In this document: piece by piece, positions 41,553 to 48,867 of the stretch | Layout: every line of letters starts with the position of its first letter | Numbering within the stretch: the first letter of the stretch is position 1 | IMG/VR virus record: IMGVR_UViG_3300020202_000072 | Coordinates: 1 to 64,000 of that record | DNA length: 64,000 nucleotides | From: a virus | Reading direction: 5' to 3' (one strand) | Notes under the pieces: model-generated | Told to the model about the DNA's origin: nothing | The model's input: the letters and a program-made list of their open reading frames with translations, nothing else | Database searches by the model: none | Program-made: the position numbers and the translations under genes

Positions 41553-41760
41553 TTCTGTCGCGGCAGGCCCAGTCCATCAGCTCAACGCTCGAAATGTTTT
41601 CGATCTCGCAGATCCACTTCACCATTCGCTTCATGTCCGAGGACACGCGAACGGTGTCGCTGCCGCCATCTCCTGGCTTTACTTCGGAAGGCGAGCCTGG
41701 TTCTTCCAAGGCCTTGGTTTTCTTGCGACGGGGTGGCGGCATGAGGAGCGTACTCGACAT
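41389..41760 (-). CDS. Ribbon-helix-helix-like regulator, lysogeny repressor candidate
   Basis: The 123-residue product has a short strand and two helices (SDTVRVSSDMKRMVKWICEI; SSVELMDWACRDRI) typical of a ribbon-helix-helix DNA-binding domain, followed by a charged coiled coil and a Ser/Pro tail. It diverges from the gene at 41919 across a gap filled with inverted repeats. No CI-like repressor is seen elsewhere, so this is the best repressor candidate. Confidence 0.6.
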   Translation of the reverse strand: MSSTLLMPPPRRKKTKALEEPGSPSEVKPGDGGSDTVRVSSDMKRMVKWICEIENISSVELMDWACRDRITSRFAPFAADVENEERIEAEKKARLEELKRKAKQQGSPSTGPSGPGEAPPTHK

Positions 41761-41765
41761 CTATC

Positions 41766-41810
41766 GACTCTCAGTGGAGTGAAACAGTTTCACGAGTCTG
41801 TCACTGAGAG
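41766..41810. promoter_or_regulatory. Nested inverted repeats, operator candidate 1
   Basis: GTGAAACAGTTTCAC (41779-41793) is a perfect 15-base palindrome. It is flanked by CTCTCAGTG (41768-41776) and CACTGAGAG (41802-41810), a perfect nine-base inverted repeat. Both lie just upstream of the ribbon-helix-helix-like gene's start. Confidence 0.65.
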
Positions 41811-41824
41811 CGATTCGGAGCATT

Positions 41825-41877
41825 TTCGCAAATCTTTGATTTCGATGCTTGACGTTTTGCGAATTTGCCGTTACCGT
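41825..41877 (+). promoter_or_regulatory. Rightward early promoter candidate with overlapping inverted repeat
   Basis: TTGACG (41849-41854) and TACCGT (41872-41877) are 17 bases apart. TTCGCAAA (41825-41832) and TTTGCGAA (41856-41863) form an inverted repeat that straddles the -35 box. A protein bound there would block polymerase. Confidence 0.45.
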
Positions 41878-41891
41878 GTCAGTGTCTGATA

Positions 41892-41906
41892 CTGATTCAG
41901 AATCAG
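41892..41906. promoter_or_regulatory. 15-base palindrome, operator candidate 2
   Basis: CTGATTCAGAATCAG is a perfect palindrome with a central A, the same geometry as the one at 41779-41793 but a different sequence. It lies 12 bases before the start at 41919, where it could also affect translation. Confidence 0.6.
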
Positions 41907-41918
41907 AGTCAAAAACAA

Positions 41919-42203
41919 ATGACCACGGCGACCAAGAAAACGAAGCCCCTCCAGCGACGCAAGGCATCGATTGATCCTCTCCGGGTTAAGCCCCAGACGG
42001 CGGCCGACCGCTGCGATGTGGCCTACGAGGAGATCACTCGAGTCGTTGCCGAGGACGTGTTCACGGTGATCGCACCACACGGCCGCGGGCCAGGCAAACC
42101 GTACTGGCTCTTCCTCGACGAAGTCGATGCGTGGGCAGTCGGCGGGAAAGAAGGCGTCCGCGAACTCCGGTACAAGAAGGGCCGACTCAAGCGAGGCCAG
42201 TAA
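41919..42203 (+). CDS. Small DNA-binding protein (excisionase-type helix-turn-helix)
   Basis: The 94-residue product is basic at both ends and contains KPQTAADRCDVAYEEITRVV, a helix-turn-helix followed by a wing-like GKPYWLFLDEVDAW. This layout resembles small excisionase/MerR-like proteins. It is the first rightward gene after the operator region, so it could be the Cro-like or early activator. Confidence 0.6.
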   Translation: MTTATKKTKPLQRRKASIDPLRVKPQTAADRCDVAYEEITRVVAEDVFTVIAPHGRGPGKPYWLFLDEVDAWAVGGKEGVRELRYKKGRLKRGQ

Positions 42204-42232
42204 CCGCGCCGCACCCGGCAAGGACCCACACC

Positions 42233-42656
42233 ATGCGAGTCACCAGCGTAGAAGTGAAGCTCCACCCGCACGACCCGCGGCTCGTCGCGTTCGCCGAGAT
42301 CGTCTTCGACAACGCGTTCGCGGTGAAGGAACTGAAGCTGCTCGCGATGGCGGACGGGTTCCTCCTCGCCTTCCCCTCGCGTCTGGTGACCGACCACTGT
42401 ACCGAGTGCGGCGGCAAGGCTCCGGTGATCGCCCGGTTCTGCCACGAGTGCGGGGCACGCCGACCGAACCCGCCGCCCCGCCGCCCCGCCGCCCGGCACG
42501 ACGCACCACAAGGACGTCTGCCACCCGATCAGCCAGGGGCTCCGCGAAGTGGTCCTGTCCGCGGTCCTCGCCGAGTACCGCCGGCTGCTGGCCGCGGGGC
42601 GGACGGAGAGCGAGTCGATCGAGCGGCGGCACCGGGAGCGCCAGGTCGCCGCGTGA
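42233..42656 (+). CDS. spoVG: SpoVG-family protein with zinc-ribbon insert, interrupted by a +1 frameshift
   Basis: The N-terminal 82 residues read MRVTSVEVKLHPHDPRLVAF ... KELKLLAMADGFLLAFPSR, a SpoVG domain, then a zinc ribbon with CTEC and CHEC. The matching SpoVG C-terminal helix (HKDVCHPISQGLREVVLSAV) is encoded in the +1 frame and stops at 42656. The join lies in a C-rich stretch; CCC followed by C at 42476-42479 would allow a +1 slip and give about 140 residues. It is either a programmed shift or an indel. SpoVG proteins bind nucleic acid and regulate expression. The original frame otherwise runs on to 42661 as unrelated residues. Confidence 0.7.
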
Positions 42657-42686
42657 CGTGATCCTTCGCCCACCGGAAAGGTCGAG

Positions 42687-42923
42687 ATGGTTGCCAGCGG
42701 TTTCAGCGTCACCGTCGAATTCGAGGCCGAGATGGACGCGGTAGAGATCGATGAGGGGCCGCGGCCCGGAACGAAAGTCGTGACGCACCAGGGCGCGGCC
42801 TACGTGCTGCCGGACGCGGTGATCCAGCAGCTCATCAGCAGTCGGCGGGTGATCGACCGCGCGAAGTATCTGCTCCTGCCGCGGGTCATGCGGCGGAGCA
42901 AGCCGGAAGCGGAAGTGAACTGA
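42687..42923 (+). CDS. Small hypothetical protein
   Basis: The 78-residue product has a beta N-terminus (SGFSVTVEFEAEMDAVEIDE) and a helical basic end (QQLISSRRVIDRAKYLLLPR). A GGT-rich site precedes the ATG. It lies between the SpoVG-like and CsrA genes. No family is recognised. Confidence 0.55.
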   Translation: MVASGFSVTVEFEAEMDAVEIDEGPRPGTKVVTHQGAAYVLPDAVIQQLISSRRVIDRAKYLLLPRVMRRSKPEAEVN

Positions 42924-42943
42924 GCAACCAGGGAGGGAATCCG

Positions 42944-43117
42944 ATGTTGGTCGTTTCCAGGCGAAAAGGCGAACGGGTTTTCATCGGCGACAACGTCGTC
43001 GTGCAGGTGGTCGACATCGACCGCGGCAAGATCAGGCTGGGCATCGAAGCGCCGCCGGAGGTTGAAATCCTCCGCGAAGAGTTAAAGGAAGAGGTCCGCG
43101 AGAATGCTGGACACTGA
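42944..43117 (+). CDS. csrA: CsrA/RsmA-family RNA-binding regulator
   Basis: The 57-residue product reads MLVVSRRKGERVFIGDNVVV, then RGKIRLGIEAPPEVEILREE, matching CsrA along its whole length, including the conserved R in the EILREEL segment that contacts RNA. GGGAGG lies upstream of the ATG. CsrA binds GGA motifs near ribosome-binding sites to change translation. A phage copy could alter host mRNA use or phage gene timing. It overlaps the next gene by 14 bases. Confidence 0.9.
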   Translation: MLVVSRRKGERVFIGDNVVVQVVDIDRGKIRLGIEAPPEVEILREELKEEVRENAGH

Positions 43118-43310
43118 CCCGCCCAACCGCAACCAGCCGGCCCGGATCGTCGACGGACGGCACGCGGGAGTCTTCGGCAAGATCGAGGCGACCTGGACGG
43201 ACGGCTATCTCGGCACGATGCTCTGCGTTCGGACGCACAACGGGCAGCCGGTGTGGGTGGAAGAAGACGAAGTGATACTCGGAACCAACGCCGGTCGGGC
43301 GGACCTCTGA
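43104..43310 (+). CDS. Small SH3/KOW-like hypothetical protein
   Basis: The 68-residue product has a compact beta pattern (PARIVDGRHAGVFGKIEATW; TMLCVRTHNGQPVWVEEDEV) like a KOW or SH3-type barrel. It starts inside the csrA end, so it is coupled to it. No specific family is recognised. Confidence 0.55.
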   Translation: MLDTDPPNRNQPARIVDGRHAGVFGKIEATWTDGYLGTMLCVRTHNGQPVWVEEDEVILGTNAGRADL

Positions 43311-43362
43311 AGTGGGCGACAGAACCGTCCCGGCCGGCTTGGATACACAGCGGGAGTCCTCA

Positions 43363-43809
43363 ATGGAAAGCTGGCGAACTGTGTGGCGCAACGGCTTTGC
43401 CCACGTCCTGCCCTTGAAGGGCCTGGAGTCCTTGCTCGACGCCCTGGAGCGAGACGACTCGCGACTGACGCAGGGGTCGACCACGACGCCCCCGCCGTTG
43501 ATGGTCGTGCAGGACTGGCCGTGCGAGGGATGCGAGGCCATCGCTTGGACCGGCTGGCAGGGCGGAGAGAACCCCGCGTGCAAGTGTGTCGGCGACGTCG
43601 AGGATCACTTCGCCCGTATGTGCTTCGAGGCTGACGAGCGGCTACAAGAGGCAGCAGCGTGCCGCTGGTTCCTGAACTGGTTCGACGACACGCCCCGGTC
43701 GGAAATGCTGCGGGAGCTGCGGGTCGAAGTAGAGCGGGCAATCAGCCTGCGAACAACTCCCGCTGAAACGTCGGCCGCGTTTGAGCCGGCGACCATCGCG
43801 GCCGCGTGA
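43363..43809 (+). CDS. Hypothetical protein of planctomycete-phage style
   Basis: The 148-residue product is taken from the ATG with GGGAG seven bases upstream; an in-frame GTG at 43312 is the alternative. It contains TTTPPPLMVVQDWPCEGCEA and CRWFLNWFDDTPRSEMLREL. The CxxC and Trp-rich blocks suggest a small structural fold. Function unknown. The following 414 bases contain no gene except the tRNA. Confidence 0.6.
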   Translation: MESWRTVWRNGFAHVLPLKGLESLLDALERDDSRLTQGSTTTPPPLMVVQDWPCEGCEAIAWTGWQGGENPACKCVGDVEDHFARMCFEADERLQEAAACRWFLNWFDDTPRSEMLRELRVEVERAISLRTTPAETSAAFEPATIAAA

Positions 43810-43974
43810 GCCAACCCGCTCGAAGAGAAGAGCGGCGAAGGGGAGTCGGCCCAGTCCGACCGTTCCGGCTGCGAGGCTGGTCGAGTGAACCGCATCGACT
43901 GGTACCAGTAGTCGGAGACAGGGCGAACTCGGCCCGCGGTGGAAGAGTGACAGCCGGGAAAGTTGCCGGCAGCT

Positions 43975-44049
43975 TGGAGCGTAGTGCAGTCCGGTTAGCA
44001 CGCCTGGCTCATAACCAGGAGGTCGCAGGTTCAAATCCTGCCGCTCCGA
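43975..44049 (+). tRNA. tRNA with CAT anticodon (Met or Ile2)
   Basis: A full cloverleaf fits: acceptor TGGAGCG with CGCTCCG (the first pair is U-G), D arm GTGC/GCAC, anticodon arm CCTGG-CTCATAA-CCAGG (CAT at 44010-44012), variable loop AGGTC and T arm GCAGG-TTCAAAT-CCTGC. The variable loop and TTCAAAT are initiator-like, but the three G-C pairs expected in an initiator anticodon stem are not complete, so elongator Met or lysidine-modified Ile2 is equally possible. CCA is not encoded. Confidence 0.9.
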
Positions 44050-44223
44050 TTGCCTGGGGCCGGTTGTTTCGCAAACGTCCCTGAGTTTTCGGGGAGTGTT
44101 GGCGGGGCTCTTCGACCCGGCATCCGCTCGTTGCGGGACCCAGGCAGACTCAAGTAACCGAGACCGACGGCCGGCGGCGTGCACGTCGCGCGCTTCAGTC
44201 GCGGTACGTACCGAGGGGACAAC

Positions 44224-44613
44224 ATGCTTCGAATGGACTTTCACCAGGTCAAGGGGATCGAGCTTTCGAAGCCGACGTTCATCGAGCCCTACACGACCAG
44301 CGACGGCGAGCAGCGCCCCGGCTTCTGGGTGCGTGACATCATCGTCCGGATGGACGACGACGCCGAGCGACGGATCGCCTGCTACGCGCACGAGAGCCTG
44401 AAGGACATCACCGTCCCCGGCGACCCGATCATCCTGCCGCCGGTCGAGGAGCACGAGGACAGCGAGCCCGACCCGCGCGAGCCGGACACCGGCAACCCCG
44501 TCGCCGTCGAGGACTCGCGCGTCTTCCCCGCCGCGGCGAACCTGCCGGAGAAATCTTCCGACGACGCGACGGTCCTTGTTCGCGGCGTCCCCCTGGAGCA
44601 TGCAGTCGCATGA
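44224..44613 (+). CDS. Hypothetical early protein
   Basis: The 129-residue product has a beta N-terminus (IELSKPTFIEPYTTSDGEQR; FWVRDIIVRMDDDAERRIAC) and an acidic Pro-rich C-terminus. The stop overlaps the next ATG. It opens the tightly packed early operon after the tRNA. No family is recognised. Confidence 0.55.
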   Translation: MLRMDFHQVKGIELSKPTFIEPYTTSDGEQRPGFWVRDIIVRMDDDAERRIACYAHESLKDITVPGDPIILPPVEEHEDSEPDPREPDTGNPVAVEDSRVFPAAANLPEKSSDDATVLVRGVPLEHAVA

Positions 44614-44735
44614 ACCCAGACCGACCCTCCGTCCGCAGCAACCTTGCCGTCGGCGTCATCGCCGCGGTGCTCTGGTCCGTCGTGTTCGCGTCCGGGAAGG
44701 CCCTCTGGTTCTTTGTGTTCGGAGTCATGCCGTGA
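44610..44735 (+). CDS. Tiny single-span membrane protein
   Basis: The 41-residue product begins MNPDRPSVRSN and continues as one membrane helix (LAVGVIAAVLWSVVFASG) with an aromatic end. ATGA and GTGA overlaps on either side support its translation. No family is recognised. Confidence 0.5.
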   Translation: MNPDRPSVRSNLAVGVIAAVLWSVVFASGKALWFFVFGVMP

Positions 44736-45301
44736 AGTGTCTGTCGCTCTGGAACCCGTGGGCCATGCTCCTCGTCGCCGGCCTGAAGCGCGTCGAGACG
44801 CGGAGCTGGGCCATGCGTCACCGCGGGCCACTCCTGATCCAAGCGAGCAAGACTTGGAACCCCGACCTGGCCACGCTCTGCGTCGACTCGTCGAAGCCGT
44901 TCCGCCTGGCGGTCGAGTCGATGGGCTACCCGATCGCGGGCACTGTGGCCGAGGCCAAACGAGGCTGGGGACTGCCGTTCGGGGCGATCGTCGGCTGCGT
45001 GCGGGTGACCGACTGCTTCCGAACCGGCGTCGTATCCGTCGCGGCGAGCAACCCGGCCGTCCCCTACGTGACGACCTGGGCGAACACGGGCGGGGTGGAC
45101 AACCGATCGTTGCGGATCAGCGAGCAAGAGCAGGCCTTCGGCGACTACAGCCCCGGCCGCTTCGCCTTCCTGTGTGAGTCGCCCGTCCGCTTCGACCGGC
45201 CGATCCCGTACCGCGGGGCACAAGGGCTGTTCGAGGTTCCTGATGAGGTGATTCGGGGGCTTGTCGTGCTGAACGAGATGCAAACGAGCGAGGGCCGGTG
45301 A
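44732..45301 (+). CDS. ASCH-domain protein, second copy
   Basis: The 189-residue product begins MKCLSLWNPWAMLLVAGLKR and has VETRSWAMRHRGPLLIQAS, the ASCH opening also seen at 2728-3120, with a long insert around residues 45-80 and FGAIVGCVRVTDCF. It ends PYRGAQGLFEVPDEV. Start and end overlap neighbours by four bases. The two ASCH proteins share the opening motif but differ in length. Confidence 0.8.
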   Translation: MKCLSLWNPWAMLLVAGLKRVETRSWAMRHRGPLLIQASKTWNPDLATLCVDSSKPFRLAVESMGYPIAGTVAEAKRGWGLPFGAIVGCVRVTDCFRTGVVSVAASNPAVPYVTTWANTGGVDNRSLRISEQEQAFGDYSPGRFAFLCESPVRFDRPIPYRGAQGLFEVPDEVIRGLVVLNEMQTSEGR

Positions 45302-46128
45302 TGCCGACCATGCGCATTAGCGCCATCAAGATCGGGCCGCGATTCCGAGTTGAACTCGGCGACCTGTCCGCACTCGCCGCCAGCATCAAGGCCATCGGCC
45401 TCCTGCATGAAGTCATCGTGACGGGGCAGGGAGACCTCGTGTGCGGCCGTCGTCGCGTCGAGGCGTGTCGGTCACTCGGCTGGAAGGACATCCCGTGCAG
45501 GGTCGTTGACATCGATCACCTGATTGCGGAGCGCGACGAGAACGAGTGTCGCAAGGACTTCACCGTCTCGGAGCGGGTTGCAATCGCGAAGGCGATTGAG
45601 GAGAGGGAGAAGCCCGAGGCGGCAAAGCGGAAGCAATCAACTCAAACCAAAGGCGGCGATAGGGCCGGCGCTCCGAAGCTCGGTTCCGAAAAATTTACGG
45701 AACCGAGCGAATCAGACGCCGACGAGTACGAGCGATACAAGCAGAGGCGAGACGAGATTCAGCAGCGACAGTCGCAGACCACGCCGCTCCCAAAGCGGGG
45801 TGAGGCTGCGGACATCGCCGCCCGCGCCGCTGGTTTCTCTCGCCCGACCTACGAGAAGGCGAAGGAAGTCGTCGAGGCTGCGAAGGAGGAGCCTGAGAAG
45901 TTCGCCGACCTCAAAGAGCAGATGGACCTGACCGGCAAGGTCGACCCGGCCCACAAGGAAATGGAAAGGCGGAAGGCCGGCGCGGAACCGCAAGAGCGGC
46001 CCTACGACGTGATGGATGACGTCGCCAAGATCACAGCCTTCATCGAACGGCTGCGCAAGAACTGGACTAAGGACGAGCACAAGACCGTCATACAGCACTG
46101 TCTCCGACAACTGGCAAAGGACATTTGA
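45298..46128 (+). CDS. ParB/Spo0J-like nuclease-domain protein
   Basis: The product has 276 residues from GTG 45298 (an ATG at 45301 is in frame). It carries IKIGPRFRVELGDLSALAAS, a GDLVCGRRRVEACRSLGW motif near residue 46 and VDIDHLIAERDENECRKDFT, the ParB N-terminal fold, then a helix-turn-helix-like region and a charged helical C-terminus. It is followed two bases later by a GHKL ATPase gene. It may bind or nick DNA; it lacks an obvious partition ATPase partner. Confidence 0.82.
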   Translation: MMPTMRISAIKIGPRFRVELGDLSALAASIKAIGLLHEVIVTGQGDLVCGRRRVEACRSLGWKDIPCRVVDIDHLIAERDENECRKDFTVSERVAIAKAIEEREKPEAAKRKQSTQTKGGDRAGAPKLGSEKFTEPSESDADEYERYKQRRDEIQQRQSQTTPLPKRGEAADIAARAAGFSRPTYEKAKEVVEAAKEEPEKFADLKEQMDLTGKVDPAHKEMERRKAGAEPQERPYDVMDDVAKITAFIERLRKNWTKDEHKTVIQHCLRQLAKDI

Positions 46129-46129
46129 G

Positions 46130-47515
46130 ATGGTCAACATCACACCGACGACGAGCGTCATTGAGGCTATGCGGAAGCAGTACCTTCAATGGCACATCAT
46201 CCTTGGAGAGTTCATCGACAACGCCTTCGACGCAGGAGCGACGCGCGTCTCGATTGAGTTCGACAAGAACCAGCTCAAGATCACCGACGACGGGTCGGGA
46301 TGTAAAGACCTGGTCCTTATGCTGAAGCCCGGCGCACGCGAGAGTAAGACGACGACGATCCTGGGCAGGTACGGCATCGGGGCCAAGGACGCCGCGATCT
46401 CCGCGGCCGATGCCATCGCGATCAACTCCATTCACAAGGGCAAGCAGCGATTCATTCAGTGCGACTGGCGGCGTGTCGAGCGGAGCGGCATTTGGGAGAT
46501 CGACGACCCTGTCGAGACCGAAACCGACAAGGCCAGCGGGACAACCATTTCGCTGATGCAGTTGCGAAGCGACCGGCTTAAGAAGCCGGACCAGCTCGTC
46601 GAGCGACTGAGCTTTCAGTACACGCCCGCGATTAAGCAGGGCCGCCAGATCATCTTGAAGACCAGTAAGCAGGCGGCCGCGATCCCCATTCCTGAGTTCC
46701 TGATTCCAGTCCTGGAGCACCAGAAGGAAGCGGACATAGACCTTGGCGACAAAGTTGCCCGCGTGGTGATGGGCCTCATCCCCGAGGGGAGCAAGTTCCA
46801 AGAGCGAGGCCTGATGATCTCCTACGGCTACCGTGTGGTCAGTAAGGGGCAGACCATTGGGCTCGGATCGGAGCCGACGCCGGGCTTGTTCGGGCGAATC
46901 GAACTCGGCAAGGGCTGGGACCTCACGAAGAACAAGGACAAGGTCGACTCGGACGTCGAAGCGCTTGCCGACGAAATCTACCGCGTCTTCCGCGACGTGA
47001 TTGACCGCGCGTCGAAGCGGTCGCAAGCCGTCCACTTCGGCAGTGTGACGAAAGAGATCAACCAGATTCTGAAGGAGTTCACGCAGGGCGACGACACCGC
47101 CAAGGCCAAGCGTGGTTCCAAGCGAGCCGAGTCGGGTTCAATCCTGCCGCGAAATACGGACCGAAAGCATAGGCAGGCCGCCCGTACTCAGCCCGGAGAC
47201 TCCTTTCGCGCACCCAACGGCGCGTCTCGCGGATTGTCGATCTCCTTTGAGCATCTTGGCGAGAGCGGCCCTGCCTGTCGTTGCGACGGCAATGCCATTT
47301 ATTTGAACGTGGACATACCTGCAATCAAGGTGGATTCGAGCGACCCACGGGCGCTATCAAGGCATGCCATCTATGCCGCCTCGACCTACTTCGCCATCGC
47401 ACAACCTGAGCTGTTTCCAGACTTTGAAGGATCGTTTGCGAAGGCCGTTCACTGCGCTGGGCACCTGCTGTCCCGCTTGAACCAGCCGGGCATCGCCCTG
47501 GCAAACGTCGGATAG
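46130..47515 (+). CDS. GHKL (HSP90/MutL/MORC-like) ATPase
   Basis: The 461-residue product has the GHKL ATP-binding motifs: LGEFIDNAFDAGATRVSIEF (N box, near residue 25), ITDDGSGC (G1 box), and GRYGIGAKDAAISAA (G2-like). The rest is an extended alpha/beta region with a conserved TPGLFGRIELGKGWDLTKN block like GHKL transducer domains, and a variable C-terminus. Prokaryotic GHKL/MORC proteins occur beside restriction or DNA-modification genes. The tight coupling to the ParB-like gene suggests a joint complex. Confidence 0.82.
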   Translation: MVNITPTTSVIEAMRKQYLQWHIILGEFIDNAFDAGATRVSIEFDKNQLKITDDGSGCKDLVLMLKPGARESKTTTILGRYGIGAKDAAISAADAIAINSIHKGKQRFIQCDWRRVERSGIWEIDDPVETETDKASGTTISLMQLRSDRLKKPDQLVERLSFQYTPAIKQGRQIILKTSKQAAAIPIPEFLIPVLEHQKEADIDLGDKVARVVMGLIPEGSKFQERGLMISYGYRVVSKGQTIGLGSEPTPGLFGRIELGKGWDLTKNKDKVDSDVEALADEIYRVFRDVIDRASKRSQAVHFGSVTKEINQILKEFTQGDDTAKAKRGSKRAESGSILPRNTDRKHRQAARTQPGDSFRAPNGASRGLSISFEHLGESGPACRCDGNAIYLNVDIPAIKVDSSDPRALSRHAIYAASTYFAIAQPELFPDFEGSFAKAVHCAGHLLSRLNQPGIALANVG

Positions 47516-47544
47516 GAGCGAGCCCACAAGGGAGGAACCCCGCC

Positions 47545-47865
47545 ATGAACTTGAGCCAGCCGCACCTACTCCTCCTCGCCCTATGGCGTCTGGAGGAGCG
47601 GCAGCCCGGGCCGAAGCAGGTCTCGGAGCTGGTTGTTGAAGCGTGGAAGGAAGGCAAGGGCACCTGGGGTCTCGACGGCTTCGAGGGCCTGCACCCGAAC
47701 TCGAACCGCGTCATCGCGTGCCTGTCGCACCGCGGCGGCCCGGTGAAGGCGGGATGGATGGAACGGCCGTGGCCCGGATGCACCGTGGTGCAACTGACGA
47801 AGGCGGGCCGGGCGGAAGTGAAGCGGATCCTGGGACAGCAAGAGCAGCAGAGGAAGGGGGCTTGA
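47545..47865 (+). CDS. Winged-helix-like small protein
   Basis: The 106-residue product has LLALWRLEERQPGPKQVSEL, NSNRVIACLSHRGGPVKAGW and VVQLTKAGRAEVKRILGQQ, a winged-helix plan. It starts after a 29-base gap with GGGAGG. It may be an early regulator. Confidence 0.6.
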   Translation: MNLSQPHLLLLALWRLEERQPGPKQVSELVVEAWKEGKGTWGLDGFEGLHPNSNRVIACLSHRGGPVKAGWMERPWPGCTVVQLTKAGRAEVKRILGQQEQQRKGA

Positions 47866-47867
47866 AC

Positions 47868-48323
47868 GTGGCCAAGTTAATGACTGTCGACGACCTGAAA
47901 CAGATCGTGCTCGACCGCGGGGCAGAGTTCGCCGTCGTGATGCTCTACTTCCACGACGAGCGCCTCCCGATGCAGTACGTGACCTACGGCACGCACCCGG
48001 CGGCCAAGGTCTGCGCGTCCGACTTGTCCGAAGAGATCTCCGCCTGGATCGACCGAGGCGAGTGCAAGTCCATCAGTCCCGCGACCGGGCCGGCGCAGGT
48101 CAACGAGTCGTTCAAGCTCGACGCCGCAAAGAACAAGGCCGAGAACGAGCGGCTCCGGAAGTCCAACGCCGACTTGCTCACCGTCGTCTGCATGATCCGC
48201 GAAGCCGCTGGCGTCGCGAAGTCGGAGGAACGGTTCGGCGAAATGGTGACCGAGATCATGCCGTTGCTGCTCGCCGCCATCAAGCAGGGCGAGGCGGCGG
48301 AAGCCAAACCAACTGGAGTCTGA
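47868..48323 (+). CDS. Hypothetical protein with coiled-coil C-terminus
   Basis: The 151-residue product starts at the GTG after AGGAAGGGGG. It has a beta N-terminal domain (FAVVMLYFHDERLPMQYVTY) and a helical C-terminus (DAAKNKAENERLRKSNADLL). No family is recognised. Confidence 0.55.
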   Translation: MAKLMTVDDLKQIVLDRGAEFAVVMLYFHDERLPMQYVTYGTHPAAKVCASDLSEEISAWIDRGECKSISPATGPAQVNESFKLDAAKNKAENERLRKSNADLLTVVCMIREAAGVAKSEERFGEMVTEIMPLLLAAIKQGEAAEAKPTGV

Positions 48324-48325
48324 AC

Positions 48326-48553
48326 ATGGAACCGATCAACACCGGCGGACCTGCTTTCCCGACGATCGACTTCAGCGAGTCCGGTCACCCGTACAGCGAC
48401 CGGTCGGGCATGACGCTCCGCGACTACTTCGCCGCGGCCGCCTTGCAGGGCCAGCTTTCGGATCCGACCGTCCGGCCCACCGACAACAAGAAGTTTGCCG
48501 AAAACTGCTACGCATGGGCCGACGCCATGCTCGCCGCACGGGAGGCCAAGTGA
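48326..48553 (+). CDS. Conserved small phage protein
   Basis: The 75-residue product contains NTGGPAFPT and GMTLRDYFAAAALQGQL, then AENCYAWADAMLAARE, a pattern seen in many phages near recombination genes. Its role is unknown. It ends on a TGATG overlap. Confidence 0.7.
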   Translation: MEPINTGGPAFPTIDFSESGHPYSDRSGMTLRDYFAAAALQGQLSDPTVRPTDNKKFAENCYAWADAMLAAREAK

Positions 48554-48867
48554 TGGCCATCTCCAATCCGCCGCCGCTGAGCAAGGACTGGACCATCGCG
48601 GAGCGCTGCGCTTACGCCGCGTGGTGCGCACAGATCACGATGGAGCGGATCGACCGCGACGACCCGACTGTCCCCGTCGTCTCGAAGGCGGCGTCCCGCT
48701 GGATGATGCACGCCATTCACGCCGTGCTGACCTGGCCGGCCGAGAAGCTCGAAGCGAACCGGGCGGCCCTGGAGAAGCCTCGCGACGACAGCCGCGACCG
48801 CCCCGGCATTCTGCTTCCGACGGCGACGATGGAGCTCCTGAAGCGTGCCTCCGTGGAGGCAAAGTAA
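48553..48867 (+). CDS. Hypothetical helical protein upstream of exonuclease
   Basis: The 104-residue product is helical (KDWTIAERCAYAAWCAQITM; HAIHAVLTWPAEKLEANRAA). Its stop overlaps the exonuclease start (TAATG). No family is recognised; the close coupling suggests a recombination accessory. Confidence 0.55.
   Translation: MAISNPPPLSKDWTIAERCAYAAWCAQITMERIDRDDPTVPVVSKAASRWMMHAIHAVLTWPAEKLEANRAALEKPRDDSRDRPGILLPTATMELLKRASVEAK

Noticed and set aside
43806-44084. 92-codon frame spanning the tRNA
   Set aside because: It reads straight through the tRNA gene; translation is Arg-rich and low-information.
45298-46128. Plasmid-type partition system
   Set aside because: No ParA-type ATPase lies beside either ParB-like gene and the neighbour is a GHKL ATPase, so partition is not supported.
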